Shown piece by piece: positions 1-7,684 of a stretch of DNA of 64,000 nucleotides (position 1 is its first letter; each line of letters starts with the position of its first letter). Both the position numbers and the translations under genes were made by a program. The stretch is from Candidatus Butyricicoccus avistercoris (GTDB lineage Bacteria > Bacillota > Clostridia > Oscillospirales > Butyricicoccaceae): contig DXIE01000015.1 in NCBI GenBank assembly GCA_019113005.1, positions 1-64,000 of the forward strand, written 5' to 3'. The notes beneath the pieces were generated by a model that was not told the DNA's origin, did not search any database, and saw nothing but the letters and a program-made list of their open reading frames with translations.

Positions 1-657
1 ATAGTTATAAATAAAGCTAGGGGAATGGTTGTACACCCTGCGGTCGGTAATTGGTCGGGTACACTTGTAAATGCACTTATGTATCATTGCGGTGAACGTC
101 TTTCGGGCATAAACGGTGAAATACGCCCAGGGATAGTGCATAGAATAGACAAGGATACAAGCGGTTTACTTGTTGTAGCTAAAAATGATTTTGCTCATCA
201 GCATTTATCAGAGCAAATTGCACGTCATGCAGTTGAGCGTGAATATGAGGCTGTGCTTTGCGGAAATATAAAAGAGGATAGCGGAACGATAAATCAGCCG
301 ATTGCAAGACACAGAACAGACCGCAAAAAAATGGCGGTTAGTGCAGACGGCAGAAATGCGGTTACTCACTATAAGGTTTTAGCACGTTATAATGGCTATA
401 CACATGCAGGATTTTGGCTTGAAACAGGAAGAACACATCAAATCCGTGTGCATGCCGCATTTATTGGACACCCGATTGTCGGTGATATGGTTTACGGCAT
501 GAAAAAAGACCGTTTTTCATATTTAAACGGTCAATGTCTTCATGCAAAAAAACTTCGCTTAGTTCACCCACGAACAGACGAGGAAATGGAATTTACTGCA
601 CCTAGACCAGAGTATTTCACTGAGGTTTTGCGAAAAATAGGTGCAAATAATAAATAA
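1..657 (+). CDS. RluD/RluA-family 23S rRNA pseudouridine synthase, 5'-truncated by window edge
   Basis: The gene runs in from the left edge: the frame is open from base 1, and the residues before the first ATG at 25 (VINKARGMVVHP) match the usual RluD pattern of a conserved strand followed by GMVVHP. The ATG at 25 is therefore internal, not the start. The catalytic aspartate lies in the HRIDKDTSGL motif, and the C-terminal signature QIRVHAAFIGHPIVGD is intact. The family isomerises uridines in 23S rRNA. The N-terminal S4 domain usual in RluD would lie outside the window. Exact specificity (RluD versus other RluA members) cannot be told from this part. A hairpin terminator follows directly. 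Confidence 0.93.
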   Translation: MVINKARGMVVHPAVGNWSGTLVNALMYHCGERLSGINGEIRPGIVHRIDKDTSGLLVVAKNDFAHQHLSEQIARHAVEREYEAVLCGNIKEDSGTINQPIARHRTDRKKMAVSADGRNAVTHYKVLARYNGYTHAGFWLETGRTHQIRVHAAFIGHPIVGDMVYGMKKDRFSYLNGQCLHAKKLRLVHPRTDEEMEFTAPRPEYFTEVLRKIGANNK

Positions 658-666
658 AATTTATAT

Positions 667-701
667 AAATGGCATAGTTTAAAAAACTTATGCCATTTTT
701 T
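667..701 (+). terminator. Rho-independent terminator after the pseudouridine synthase
   Basis: A 10-bp stem (AAATGGCATA with TATGCCATTT) has an inner GTTT/AAAC extension and is followed by a run of T. It sits ten bases after the stop codon. Confidence 0.8.
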
Positions 702-784
702 GCTTTTAGGTGACAATATCACAGAAGAATATATTTTTAGCGGTTATAATAAAGTCACAAATTAAAGCTAAGGAGGACAATAAA

Positions 785-1090
785 ATGTCTGTTATCAATA
801 TTACAAAAAATAATTTCGCTGAAGAAGTTTTAAATTCTGATAAGCCAGTATTACTGGATTTCTGGGCAAGCTGGTGTGGTCCATGCCGTATGGTCTCCCC
901 AATTATTGATGAAATCGCTGGAGAGAGAGCTGACATTAAAGTTGGTAAAATCAATGTAGATGAGCAGCCAGAGCTTGCAGCAGAATTTAAGGTTATGAGT
1001 ATTCCAACCCTTGTTGTAATGAAGGACGGAAAAATTGTAAATCAGTCTATGGGTGCAAGACCTAAGGCTCAGATTTTAGAGATGCTTTAA
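785..1090 (+). CDS. trxA: Thioredoxin
   Basis: A 101-residue single-domain thioredoxin, the usual length. The redox-active WCGPC motif is at residues 30-34, and a cis-proline loop (SIPT) lies near residue 75. It reduces protein disulfides in the cytoplasm with thioredoxin reductase, which is not in this window. The start at 785 is chosen because AAGGAGG lies 8-14 bases upstream and MSVINITKNNF matches family N-termini; the longer frame from 710 has no such support. Its stop overlaps by four bases the stop of the convergent Crp-like gene, so no terminator separates them. Confidence 0.95.
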   Translation: MSVINITKNNFAEEVLNSDKPVLLDFWASWCGPCRMVSPIIDEIAGERADIKVGKINVDEQPELAAEFKVMSIPTLVVMKDGKIVNQSMGARPKAQILEML

Positions 1091-1740
1091 GAGTTTAACT
1101 TTTTAAGTTTTTGTAAATCTAAAATTTCTACTGTGCCACGAGTGAGTTTTACAATACCCTCACTTTGAAAATATCTAAGCATACGAGTAACGACTTCTCG
1201 TGCAGAACCTAAATGGTTTGCTATAATTTCATGTGTGGTTTTTAAGCTTGTTGTGTTTTCAAGATTAGACTCCTGAGTAAGAAATGCTGCAAGGCGTTTG
1301 TCTAGACTTTTCCACATAATTTGCTCTATAAGCCACATTACTTCAGAAAATCTGCTTGCCATAAGCTCATTTGTATAGTTGGCGACGGCGGCTGAATTTT
1401 CCATTAGATTTTTATAAACATCAGGTGGAATAACCCAAATATCTGAATCTTTTTCAGATATAATATTTATAGTGAATTGTAAACTGCTCATTATGCATGA
1501 GGCAGAGAATAGGCACATATCACCGTCTAATAATCTATAAAGCGTTATTTCTCTGCCTTCATCTGACAGTATATAAGCTCTAAGCTGACCAGATTTTATA
1601 AGCAAAAGCCCTGTGCAGTCAAGACCATTATAAAGCACAGTTCCTTTTTCTATATGTCTATGTACTACTGCTTTTGAAATTTTATCCTGTTGTTCTTTTG
1701 TAAGTTTATCCCAAATTGGAAAACATTCTTTAAAATCCAT
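1087..1740 (-). CDS. Crp/Fnr-family transcriptional regulator
   Basis: 217 residues: an N-terminal cyclic-nucleotide-binding-type beta-barrel (roughly 10-125), a long dimer helix, and a C-terminal winged helix (about 160-215) with the recognition segment HLGSAREVVTRMLRYF typical of Crp/Fnr proteins. No N-terminal cysteine cluster like that of FNR is visible, so an iron-sulfur oxygen sensor of the FNR kind is unlikely; the effector is unknown. It is divergent from the NifX-like and desulfoferrodoxin genes, and a perfect inverted repeat covers both -35 boxes. I infer that it controls itself and that pair, probably in response to redox or oxidative stress. The start is supported by GAGGTGATTT just upstream on the minus strand. 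Confidence 0.92.
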   Translation of the reverse strand: MDFKECFPIWDKLTKEQQDKISKAVVHRHIEKGTVLYNGLDCTGLLLIKSGQLRAYILSDEGREITLYRLLDGDMCLFSASCIMSSLQFTINIISEKDSDIWVIPPDVYKNLMENSAAVANYTNELMASRFSEVMWLIEQIMWKSLDKRLAAFLTQESNLENTTSLKTTHEIIANHLGSAREVVTRMLRYFQSEGIVKLTRGTVEILDLQKLKKLNS

Positions 1741-1766
1741 TATAAAATCACCTCATTTGTACAGAT

Positions 1767-1795
1767 AGTATATTTTAGATTGCAATATATGTCAA
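1767..1795 (-). promoter_or_regulatory. SigA-type promoter of the Crp/Fnr regulator gene
   Basis: Read on the minus strand: TTGACA (1795-1790), a 17-bp spacer, then TATACT (1772-1767), 27 bases before the start codon. The -35 is one arm of the inverted repeat. Confidence 0.72.
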
Positions 1796-1812
1796 GTTTG
1801 ATTGACATATAT
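1785..1812. promoter_or_regulatory. Perfect 11-bp inverted repeat, probable operator of the Crp/Fnr regulator
   Basis: Arms ATATATGTCAA and TTGACATATAT are exact reverse complements around a 6-bp spacer. The inner TGTCAA/TTGACA parts are also the -35 boxes of the two divergent promoters, so a bound dimer would cover both. The two-fold half-site layout fits a Crp/Fnr dimer. The assignment to the adjacent regulator is inferred from position. Confidence 0.75.
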
Positions 1813-1829
1813 AATAAATGGCGTATAAT
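1802..1829 (+). promoter_or_regulatory. SigA-type promoter of the NifX-like/desulfoferrodoxin operon
   Basis: TTGACA (1802-1807), a 16-bp spacer and TATAAT (1824-1829): both boxes match consensus exactly. The -35 is the right arm of the inverted repeat, so binding there should block or modulate initiation. Confidence 0.8.
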
Positions 1830-1860
1830 GTAAGTATAAATTTATACGGAGATGAATAAA

Positions 1861-2244
1861 ATGAAGATAGCTGCAACATATGAAAATGGTCAAATTTTTC
1901 AGCATTTTGGTCATACTGAAAAGTTTAAGGTGTATGATATACAAGATGGAAAAATCGTTTCAGCTAAAGTTATAGATACAAATGGCAGCGGTCATGGTGC
2001 ATTAGCCGGTGTATTAAAAGATTTAGGAGTTGATACTCTTATCTGTGGTGGTATCGGTGGCGGTGCACAAATGGCACTTGCTGAGGCTGGTATTAAGTTG
2101 TATGGCGGTGTGTCAGGTGATGCTGATACAGCAGTTAATGAACTTATATCTGGCAGTTTAAACTTTAATCCAGATGTTAAGTGTAATCATCATGGTGAAG
2201 AACATCATCATGAGGGCGGCTGTGGCAGTCATAGTTGTCACTAA
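1861..2244 (+). CDS. NifX/NifB-type dinitrogenase iron-molybdenum cofactor-binding domain protein
   Basis: 127 residues with the fold signature of the NifX/NafY/VnfX cofactor-carrier family (MKIAATYENGQIFQHFGHTEKF, then a GHGALAGVLKDLGVDTLICGGIGGGAQ loop). The last 20 or so residues are rich in His and Cys (CNHHGEEHHHEGGCGSHSCH), a likely metal-binding tail. Family members outside nitrogen fixation are common in anaerobes and probably handle Fe-S or other metal cofactors; no nif genes are visible here. The start at 1861 is preferred over the ATG at 1852 because GGAG at 1848-1851 is nine bases upstream. It is followed after 26 bases by desulfoferrodoxin, in the same operon. Confidence 0.88.
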   Translation: MKIAATYENGQIFQHFGHTEKFKVYDIQDGKIVSAKVIDTNGSGHGALAGVLKDLGVDTLICGGIGGGAQMALAEAGIKLYGGVSGDADTAVNELISGSLNFNPDVKCNHHGEEHHHEGGCGSHSCH

Positions 2245-2270
2245 TAAATGTTATTAAGGAGAGAGTTAAT

Positions 2271-2642
2271 ATGAAGTTCTATATTTGTAATCATTGTAAA
2301 AATTTAGTTTATATGGTTAAGGACGTAGGTGTTCCTATTGTTTGCTGTGGTCAAAAAATGGAGGAACTAAAGGCAAACACTGTTGAAGCAAGTGGCGAAA
2401 AGCATATTCCAGTTGCAAAGTTTGAAAACGGTGTTGTAAGTGTAAATGTCGGCTCTGTTGACCACCCAATGCTGCCAGAACACTATATAGAGTGGGTTGC
2501 TCTGGAAACCGAAAAGGGCAGTCAAATCGTATATCTAAAACCAGAGCAAAAGCCAAGTGCAGAGTTCTGTGTAGGCGATGACAAGCCAGTTGCAGTTTAT
2601 GCTTATTGCAATCTGCATGGCTTATGGAAGTCTGAAATTTAA
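2271..2642 (+). CDS. dfx: Desulfoferrodoxin (superoxide reductase)
   Basis: 123 residues with both metal centres. The N-terminal desulforedoxin-like Fe(Cys)4 site uses Cys6, Cys9, Cys25 and Cys26. The superoxide reductase site has candidate ligands His45 (in EKHIPV), His65, His71 (HPMLPEHYIEW), Cys113 and His116 (CNLHG). The family reduces superoxide to hydrogen peroxide in the cytoplasm of anaerobes without releasing oxygen. The start at 2271 follows AAGGAGAG with good spacing; an upstream in-frame TTG at 2235 is inside the previous gene. Co-transcription with the NifX-like gene under the palindrome suggests redox control by the Crp-like regulator. Confidence 0.95.
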   Translation: MKFYICNHCKNLVYMVKDVGVPIVCCGQKMEELKANTVEASGEKHIPVAKFENGVVSVNVGSVDHPMLPEHYIEWVALETEKGSQIVYLKPEQKPSAEFCVGDDKPVAVYAYCNLHGLWKSEI

Positions 2643-2649
2643 AGAATAT

Positions 2650-2680
2650 AAAGCCTGTCTGTAATTTACAGATAGGCTTT
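2650..2680 (+). terminator. Hairpin terminator after desulfoferrodoxin
   Basis: A 15-bp near-perfect stem (AAAGCCTGTCTGTAA with TTACAGATAGGCTTT, one G-T pair) starts seven bases after the stop. The following T run is short and interrupted, so termination may be partial. Confidence 0.6.
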
Positions 2681-2746
2681 GCTGTTTATAGTTTGTAAAG
2701 ATATTGTAAACAAATATTAATGCTATAAAAATCACTATAAAATCGA

Positions 2747-2775
2747 TTGACTTTACTTTGCTAAAGATATATAAT
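2747..2775 (+). promoter_or_regulatory. Strong SigA-type promoter upstream of the 62-residue orphan gene
   Basis: TTGACT (2747-2752), a 17-bp spacer and a consensus TATAAT (2770-2775). About 95 bases of leader follow, containing a small GCAGT...ACTGC hairpin. Confidence 0.75.
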
Positions 2776-2875
2776 TAAATTAAATTCAGGATAGAGCAGT
2801 ATTTATAAACTGCTTATTGTGTCTTTGTTGGGTCGTAAACAGGGTTGGTATCGTGGCAGAAAGCGAGGAGTAACT

Positions 2876-3064
2876 ATGGTACGTTCAGTCACGCAGCGAA
2901 AGAACCAAGAAAATTATCAGGAATCCCAAGAAAGAATGGTAGTTTCTTTACTTAATCAGGTAGGCGATGGCTATACTGCGGCAAGATTGCAAATTGCGTT
3001 GCAGCACATTCATCTAATACCTCAGACAAAGAAAACCGTAGTTAGTTTTGGAGACATTTTTTAA
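2876..3064 (+). CDS. Small hypothetical protein, 62 residues
   Basis: I do not recognise this protein. It is basic and glutamine-rich at its N-terminus (TQRKNQENYQESQERM), then has a mixed segment with LLNQVGDGYTAARLQIAL, and ends in VVSFGDIF. It has no membrane segment, signal peptide or cysteines. The start at 2876 follows GAGGAG at 2865-2870; an in-frame extension back to 2819 is possible but lacks a ribosome binding site. It is a complete single-gene unit: strong promoter, ribosome binding site, frame and an excellent terminator. That makes it likely to be real despite its size. Confidence 0.65.
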   Translation: MVRSVTQRKNQENYQESQERMVVSLLNQVGDGYTAARLQIALQHIHLIPQTKKTVVSFGDIF

Positions 3065-3075
3065 GTTAATAAATT

Positions 3076-3111
3076 AAGCAAGAATTCTAAATTGAGTTCT
3101 TGCTTTTTTTA
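3076..3111 (+). terminator. Rho-independent terminator of the orphan small gene
   Basis: A 12-bp stem (AAGCAAGAATTC with GAGTTCTTGCTT, one wobble pair) with a 6-base loop and a tract of seven T. Confidence 0.88.
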
Positions 3112-3121
3112 TTTTAATCTG

Positions 3122-3156
3122 CTATCATAATTGACAGGTGTCAAGACATATGATAG
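3122..3156 (+). promoter_or_regulatory. Nested inverted repeats in the leader of the PfoR-like gene
   Basis: An inner 14-bp palindrome TTGACAGGTGTCAA (3131-3144) lies inside an outer 8-bp repeat CTATCATA (3122-3129) / TATGATAG (3149-3156), which abuts the GGGAGG ribosome binding site. A weak promoter TTGCTT (3100-3105), 18 bp, TATCAT (3124-3129) would place the inner palindrome at the transcription start, an operator position. It could equally act as an RNA hairpin next to the ribosome binding site. Confidence 0.5.
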
Positions 3157-3168
3157 GGAGGTTAAAAA

Positions 3169-4236
3169 ATGGAAAAAATTAAACAATTCCTAAAAAGAAA
3201 AAACATCGAAATATCAGCTAAAAGATATGGTGTAGATGCACTTGGTGCAATGGCACAAGGTTTGTTTGCGTCATTGCTGATAGGCACAATAGTAGGCACA
3301 TTAGGCACACAACTTTCAATAGAAGCGTTTGTGACTGTTGGCAACTTCGCAAAAGAAACACACGTTGTAGGTGCAGCTATGGCTTGTGCTATCGGTTGGG
3401 CTTTACAATGTCCACCACTTGTATTATTTTCACTTATAACAGTAGGTGCTGCGACAAATGAACTCGGCGGAGCAGGTGGCCCGCTTGCAGTTTTAATTAT
3501 CACTGTTATTGCAGCAGAACTTGGTAAAGCAGTTTCCAAAGAAACAAAAATTGATATTCTTGTGACACCATTTGTAACTATATTTTCAGGCTCAATGCTT
3601 GCAGTGCTATTTGCACCTGTTATTGGTTCGGCAGCATCATCACTCGGCAATGTTATAATCTGGGCAACCGATTTACAGCCATTTGTAATGGGTATTTTAA
3701 TTTCGGTTTTAGTTGGTATAGCTTTAACCCTTCCAATTTCGTCGGCTGCTATATGTGCCGCTTTAGGTCTTACAGGATTGGCAGGCGGTGCAGCGGTTGC
3801 AGGTTGTTCGGCTCAGATGATAGGTTTTGCAGTTATGAGCTTTAAAGAAAATGGCGTTAGTGGTCTTATATCACAGGGTATAGGCACATCTATGCTTCAA
3901 ATGCCTAATATAGTTCGTAATCCAAGAATATGGATTCCGCCAACATTGGCATCTGCAATAACAGGTCCTATTGCTACCTGTATTTTTAAACTTCAGATGA
4001 ATGGTGCTCCAGTATCATCTGGTATGGGTACTTGTGGTTTAGTAGGTCAAATAGGTGTTTATACAGGCTGGATTGCACCAACAAACCAAGCATCAGCAAT
4101 AACTCCAAGCATAGCAAATTGGATTGGATTAATACTTATTAGTTTTGTTTTACCTGCTATTCTATCGGTCGTATTTTGCACTGTGCTTAGAAAAATAGGC
4201 TGGATAAAAGAGAATGATTTAAAACTTGATAATTAA
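3169..4236 (+). CDS. PTS EIIC-like membrane protein, PfoR type
   Basis: 355 residues, almost entirely hydrophobic, with about eight to ten predicted membrane segments after a short basic N-terminus (MEKIKQFLKRKN). Segments such as KRYGVDALGAMAQGLFASLLIGTI and GMGTCGLVGQIGVYTGW are typical of the EIIC_2 family, which includes clostridial PfoR, first named as a regulator of perfringolysin. Whether members transport a sugar is not established; no EIIA or EIIB partners are nearby. It is a single gene, with nested inverted repeats just before its GGGAGG ribosome binding site. Substrate unknown. Confidence 0.85.
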   Translation: MEKIKQFLKRKNIEISAKRYGVDALGAMAQGLFASLLIGTIVGTLGTQLSIEAFVTVGNFAKETHVVGAAMACAIGWALQCPPLVLFSLITVGAATNELGGAGGPLAVLIITVIAAELGKAVSKETKIDILVTPFVTIFSGSMLAVLFAPVIGSAASSLGNVIIWATDLQPFVMGILISVLVGIALTLPISSAAICAALGLTGLAGGAAVAGCSAQMIGFAVMSFKENGVSGLISQGIGTSMLQMPNIVRNPRIWIPPTLASAITGPIATCIFKLQMNGAPVSSGMGTCGLVGQIGVYTGWIAPTNQASAITPSIANWIGLILISFVLPAILSVVFCTVLRKIGWIKENDLKLDN

Positions 4237-4281
4237 AATTTATAAAAAATTTGGAACTTATTTTATTATATTTCGTCACTC

Positions 4282-4310
4282 TTGTAATCTCCATTTAAGT
4301 CTGATATAAT
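4282..4310 (+). promoter_or_regulatory. SigA-type promoter of the secreted hydrolase gene
   Basis: TTGTAA (4282-4287), a 17-bp spacer and TATAAT (4305-4310), 54 bases before the start codon. Confidence 0.65.
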
Positions 4311-4363
4311 GCGTGCAAACAGCATATGTATAATAATATCAATGACAAAATGGAGGGATAAAA

Positions 4364-6272
4364 ATGAAAAAAGTATTTAAAAATACAATGTGTTTAGCTG
4401 TTTTGACATCTGTGCTTTTGGGGACAAGCTCAAGTGCATATTCAGAAAGTACATTGCCCGATTTATCAAAATACAAAACCAATATAGTAGTTGATGGAAT
4501 TTCGGTTTCAGATGAACAAATGCCTATTTACAATAACAATCAGATTTTAATTCCTGTTCGTGTTGTGCTTGAAAACAGTGATTTTCAAGTGAAGTGGAAT
4601 AATAATAACAGAACAGCAGAATTTATTTCTCCAAAAGGTGATGTATACGTTGTAAATGTGGATAAAAAAGAAATTTTAAATAATACAGAGGTATTATTTA
4701 AAGATATGAATATGATGATAAAAGATGGCTATACATATGCTTCACCAGAAATGTTTAATCATATAAAAGAAATTGATTTTCACTGGGATAAAGCAACTAA
4801 TATGGCGATTATTACTACGCAAAGTCCAAAAGATAATTTATATATTTATGATTTAGGACAAAATAAACTGCAAAATGCATCAAGACCAGATACAAATTAT
4901 CAAATGCAGGGGGGTAATTGGTGTTCCAGATGGTGATAAACGACCAATAGTTGTAATTTTACACGGTTCACACCCGATTGATAAAGCTAAAGACAACAGA
5001 TATGACATTGGTTTTTCATATCTTGTTAATGATTTAGCTGATGCTGGATATGTAGCATTGTCAATGAATGTAGCAATAAATTATTCATTTGAAGATGGAG
5101 AGCCTAATGGCTGTGAAAGGTCCGTACAAGTTGTAAAACAGCAAATGGATTTACTTTCTCGTGCAATAAACGGTGAAAAAGGAATTTTTCCATGTGATTT
5201 AAAAAATAAAGGAGATTTAGATAATGTAATATTTATAGGTCATTCAAGAGCGGGAACAGATATTTTTGAAATAGGAAAAAGCCTTTCGGAAATAGGGGTT
5301 GATGGTTTTATTTCAGTTGCTCCTGCACTTATAAGCCCACTATCTGAAAATCTTCCAGATGTACCAACTAGAATTATAATACCACAATTTGATGGTGATG
5401 TAGTTTCACTTGATGGTGCAAAAATATTTGATGAGCTTGAAAATGATAATTATCGTAACTCACCAGCAGAGCTTGTTTATTTGAAAGGTGGCAATCATGG
5501 CGGATTTAGTACCGCACTTGTACGCCCAGACCCATTTGCAGATAAAGAAACATTAACAAAAATAATTTCTCCAGAAAAGCAAAGAGAGTTTTTAACAAAT
5601 TACGCTATAAGCTTTATAAATTCTGCATTAGAAAGTGGAGAAACTGTTTTTTCAACAAAACAGGATTTGCCAGATACATTTTCTGGTTGTGATGTTTTAT
5701 TGCAAGTAGATTCAAAGGCTGAAACACTATTTTCTGCAAAACAAAAGGAAAATAACTTTTATACAGAAAAAGCAAAAGCTGAGTTTGTAAATGCAAGTAG
5801 TACATTAGAAAACACAGCAGGTGCATTTAATCTTGCGGGTGGATTTACACAATATGACTTAATGAAAATAGTATGGCAAAGTGAAAATTCAAGTATATCA
5901 TTTGAGCAAAATGCAAATTTAAAAGGTCGTTCTTATTTACAGATTGATATTGCACAAGATAGTTCAGATGAACTAAATAAACAGCAAAATCAAGATATGA
6001 TAGTTAAATTAGAGGATAAAAACGGTAAAAGCTCAAGCGTTAAACTTCCGTCAAATACTGCTGCTTTACAGTGGCAAGAAGGACAAATAAAGCATATTCC
6101 ACTTGGACAAGATAAAGAATTTTTACAGTATAGTACACCTGTGACAATGGGAACTATAAGAATAAATATTGATGATTTTAAAGGTGTAGATTTATCAATG
6201 ATAAATAAAATAACACTTAGTTTTCCAAAGTCATCTGGCAGCGTAATGCTCAGAGAGATACAAGTTGTATAA
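4364..6272 (+). pseudogene. Secreted copper-amine-oxidase-like domain plus alpha/beta hydrolase, frameshifted at a G6 tract
   Basis: Two frames together encode one protein. Frame one (4364-4936) gives a signal peptide (MKKVFKNTMCLAVLTSVLLG) and a copper amine oxidase N-terminal-like stalk domain (ILIPVRVVLE...). It then loses frame at GGGGGG (4909-4914). The other frame continues as an alpha/beta hydrolase: HG oxyanion region (VVILHGSHP), nucleophile elbow GHSRAG, a likely acid in QFDGDV and histidine in GGNHGGF, then a C-terminal region resembling a beta-rich carbohydrate-binding module. Removing one G joins NYQMQ to GVIGVPDGD and yields a 635-residue protein. The substrate is unknown, probably an ester. 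The break may be a sequencing error, a true mutation or phase variation. Confidence 0.82.
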
Positions 6273-6384
6273 TACATGAAGTGATAAAATAAGAACAGTG
6301 ACAAAAATTAAACAAACAATGACAAAAAATAGACAAAGATTGCGAGAAAACTTGAATTTTTATAATTTTTTTTAGTGTTTCCAC

Positions 6385-6414
6385 TTGAGAATTGATTATA
6401 AACGGGTGTATAAT
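6385..6414 (+). promoter_or_regulatory. SigA-type promoter of pta
   Basis: TTGAGA (6385-6390), an 18-bp spacer and TATAAT (6409-6414). This places the transcript start near 6421 and supports the start codon at 6455 rather than the longer frame from 6392. Confidence 0.7.
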
Positions 6415-6454
6415 TAATTGTATCTTATTCAAGATAGGAAAAGGAGTAATACCA

Positions 6455-7429
6455 ATGTTTGAAAATCTGGTAGCAACATTAAAAGCAAATCGTCTTAAAA
6501 TTGTATTCACAGAAGGTTCAGATGCAAGAATTCTTGAGGCTGCAACTCGCCTAAAGAAAGATGATATTCTTGACTCTATCCTTGTTGGCAATGTAGATGA
6601 AGTTAAGGCAGCTGCTAAGGAAGGCGGCTTTGATATTGATGGAATCGAAATCATTGACCCAGCAACTTTTGATAAGTTTGACGAAATGACCCAAAAAATG
6701 GTTGAACTGCGTAAAGGTAAGATGACCGAGGAGCAGTGCCGTGCAGCTCTTTCCAAGGGCAACTATTTCGGTACAATGCTTGTTAAAATGGGTTATGCAG
6801 ATGCACTTTTAGGTGGTGCTACATATTCAACTGCTGATACAGTTCGTCCTGCACTTCAGATTATCAAGACCAAGCCAGGAAACAAGATTGTTTCTTCTTG
6901 CTTTATTTTATCAAGAACTGGCAAGGACGGAAACGAAGAAAAATATGCAATGGGTGACTGTGCAATAAATATTAACCCAAGCGAAGATGACCTTGTTGAA
7001 ATCGCAATCGAAACCGCTAGAACTGCTAAGGCTTTCGGCATTGACCCAAAGGTTGCAATGCTTTCTTATTCTACAATGGGTTCTGGTAAGGGTGAAACCG
7101 TTGATATGATGCGTAATGCAACTGCTAAGGCTAAGGAGGCTGCTCCAGAGCTTGCAATCGATGGCGAATTACAGTTTGATGCTGCATTCTCTCCAGTTGT
7201 TGCAAAGACAAAGTGCAAGGGTTCTCCAGTTGCAGGTCAGGCTAATACATTTATTTTCCCAGATATCAATGCTGGTAATATTGGTTATAAAATCGCTCAG
7301 CGTCTTGGCGGATTTGAGGCTTATGGTCCAATTCTTCAAGGTCTAAATGCTCCAATTAACGACTTATCTCGTGGTTGTAACGCTGATGAAGTATACCAGA
7401 TGGCTATTATCACAGCTGGTCTAAAATAA
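6455..7429 (+). CDS. pta: Phosphate acetyltransferase
   Basis: 324 residues, the usual length of short clostridial Pta. It interconverts acetyl-CoA and acetyl phosphate, the substrate-level energy step leading to acetate. Family motifs are clear: FTEGSDARILEAA near the N-terminus, GGATYSTADTVRPALQIIKTKPG in the middle, and GELQFDAAFSPVVAKTKCKGSPVAGQANTFIFPDINAGNIGYKIAQRLGG towards the end. The start at 6455 has AAAGGAG eight bases upstream. Acetate kinase, often adjacent, is not here. Codon choice favours forms typical of highly expressed genes in this window. Confidence 0.96.
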   Translation: MFENLVATLKANRLKIVFTEGSDARILEAATRLKKDDILDSILVGNVDEVKAAAKEGGFDIDGIEIIDPATFDKFDEMTQKMVELRKGKMTEEQCRAALSKGNYFGTMLVKMGYADALLGGATYSTADTVRPALQIIKTKPGNKIVSSCFILSRTGKDGNEEKYAMGDCAININPSEDDLVEIAIETARTAKAFGIDPKVAMLSYSTMGSGKGETVDMMRNATAKAKEAAPELAIDGELQFDAAFSPVVAKTKCKGSPVAGQANTFIFPDINAGNIGYKIAQRLGGFEAYGPILQGLNAPINDLSRGCNADEVYQMAIITAGLK

Positions 7430-7449
7430 TTTAACTAAAAAAACAACAT

Positions 7450-7494
7450 AAAACAGGTAATAAGTGTTATTTTGCATTTATTGCCTGTTTTTTT
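7450..7494 (+). terminator. Rho-independent terminator of pta
   Basis: A 14-bp stem (AAAACAGGTAATAA with TTATTGCCTGTTTT, one wobble pair) followed by T. Confidence 0.85.
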
Positions 7495-7651
7495 ATGTGT
7501 TATTGAACAAAAAAGAGCTTTTTTACAAATTAAATTTTCACAGCTAAAGAGAAAAAAATCTTGATATTTTGACCAAAAACAGTTAAAATAAATACAAACA
7601 GTAAATATGACAAAAAAGTAATATTTATCTAACTTTATATACATATAATTG

Positions 7652-7667
7652 TTTATTTATAAATAAA
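7652..7667. promoter_or_regulatory. 16-bp AT-only palindrome upstream of the LacI-family gene
   Basis: TTTATTTATAAATAAA is a perfect palindrome lying just after a TATAAT (7644-7649) and 18 bases before the start codon, next to a GGGGGG ribosome binding site. It could be an autoregulatory operator, but it is low-complexity AT and lacks the central CG of most LacI-family operators. Confidence 0.35.
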
Positions 7668-7684
7668 TCGGGGGGATATTCTTA

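Noticed and set aside
3162..3650. 162-codon open frame on the minus strand inside the PfoR-like gene
   Set aside because: It mirrors the codon bias of the real gene on the other strand, has low-complexity Ala/Thr/Ile composition and no ribosome binding site.
4909..4914. Programmed ribosomal frameshifting to explain the split hydrolase
   Set aside because: There is no classic slippery heptamer with a downstream pseudoknot, and the other two frameshifts in the window are also at G runs in genes not known for recoding.
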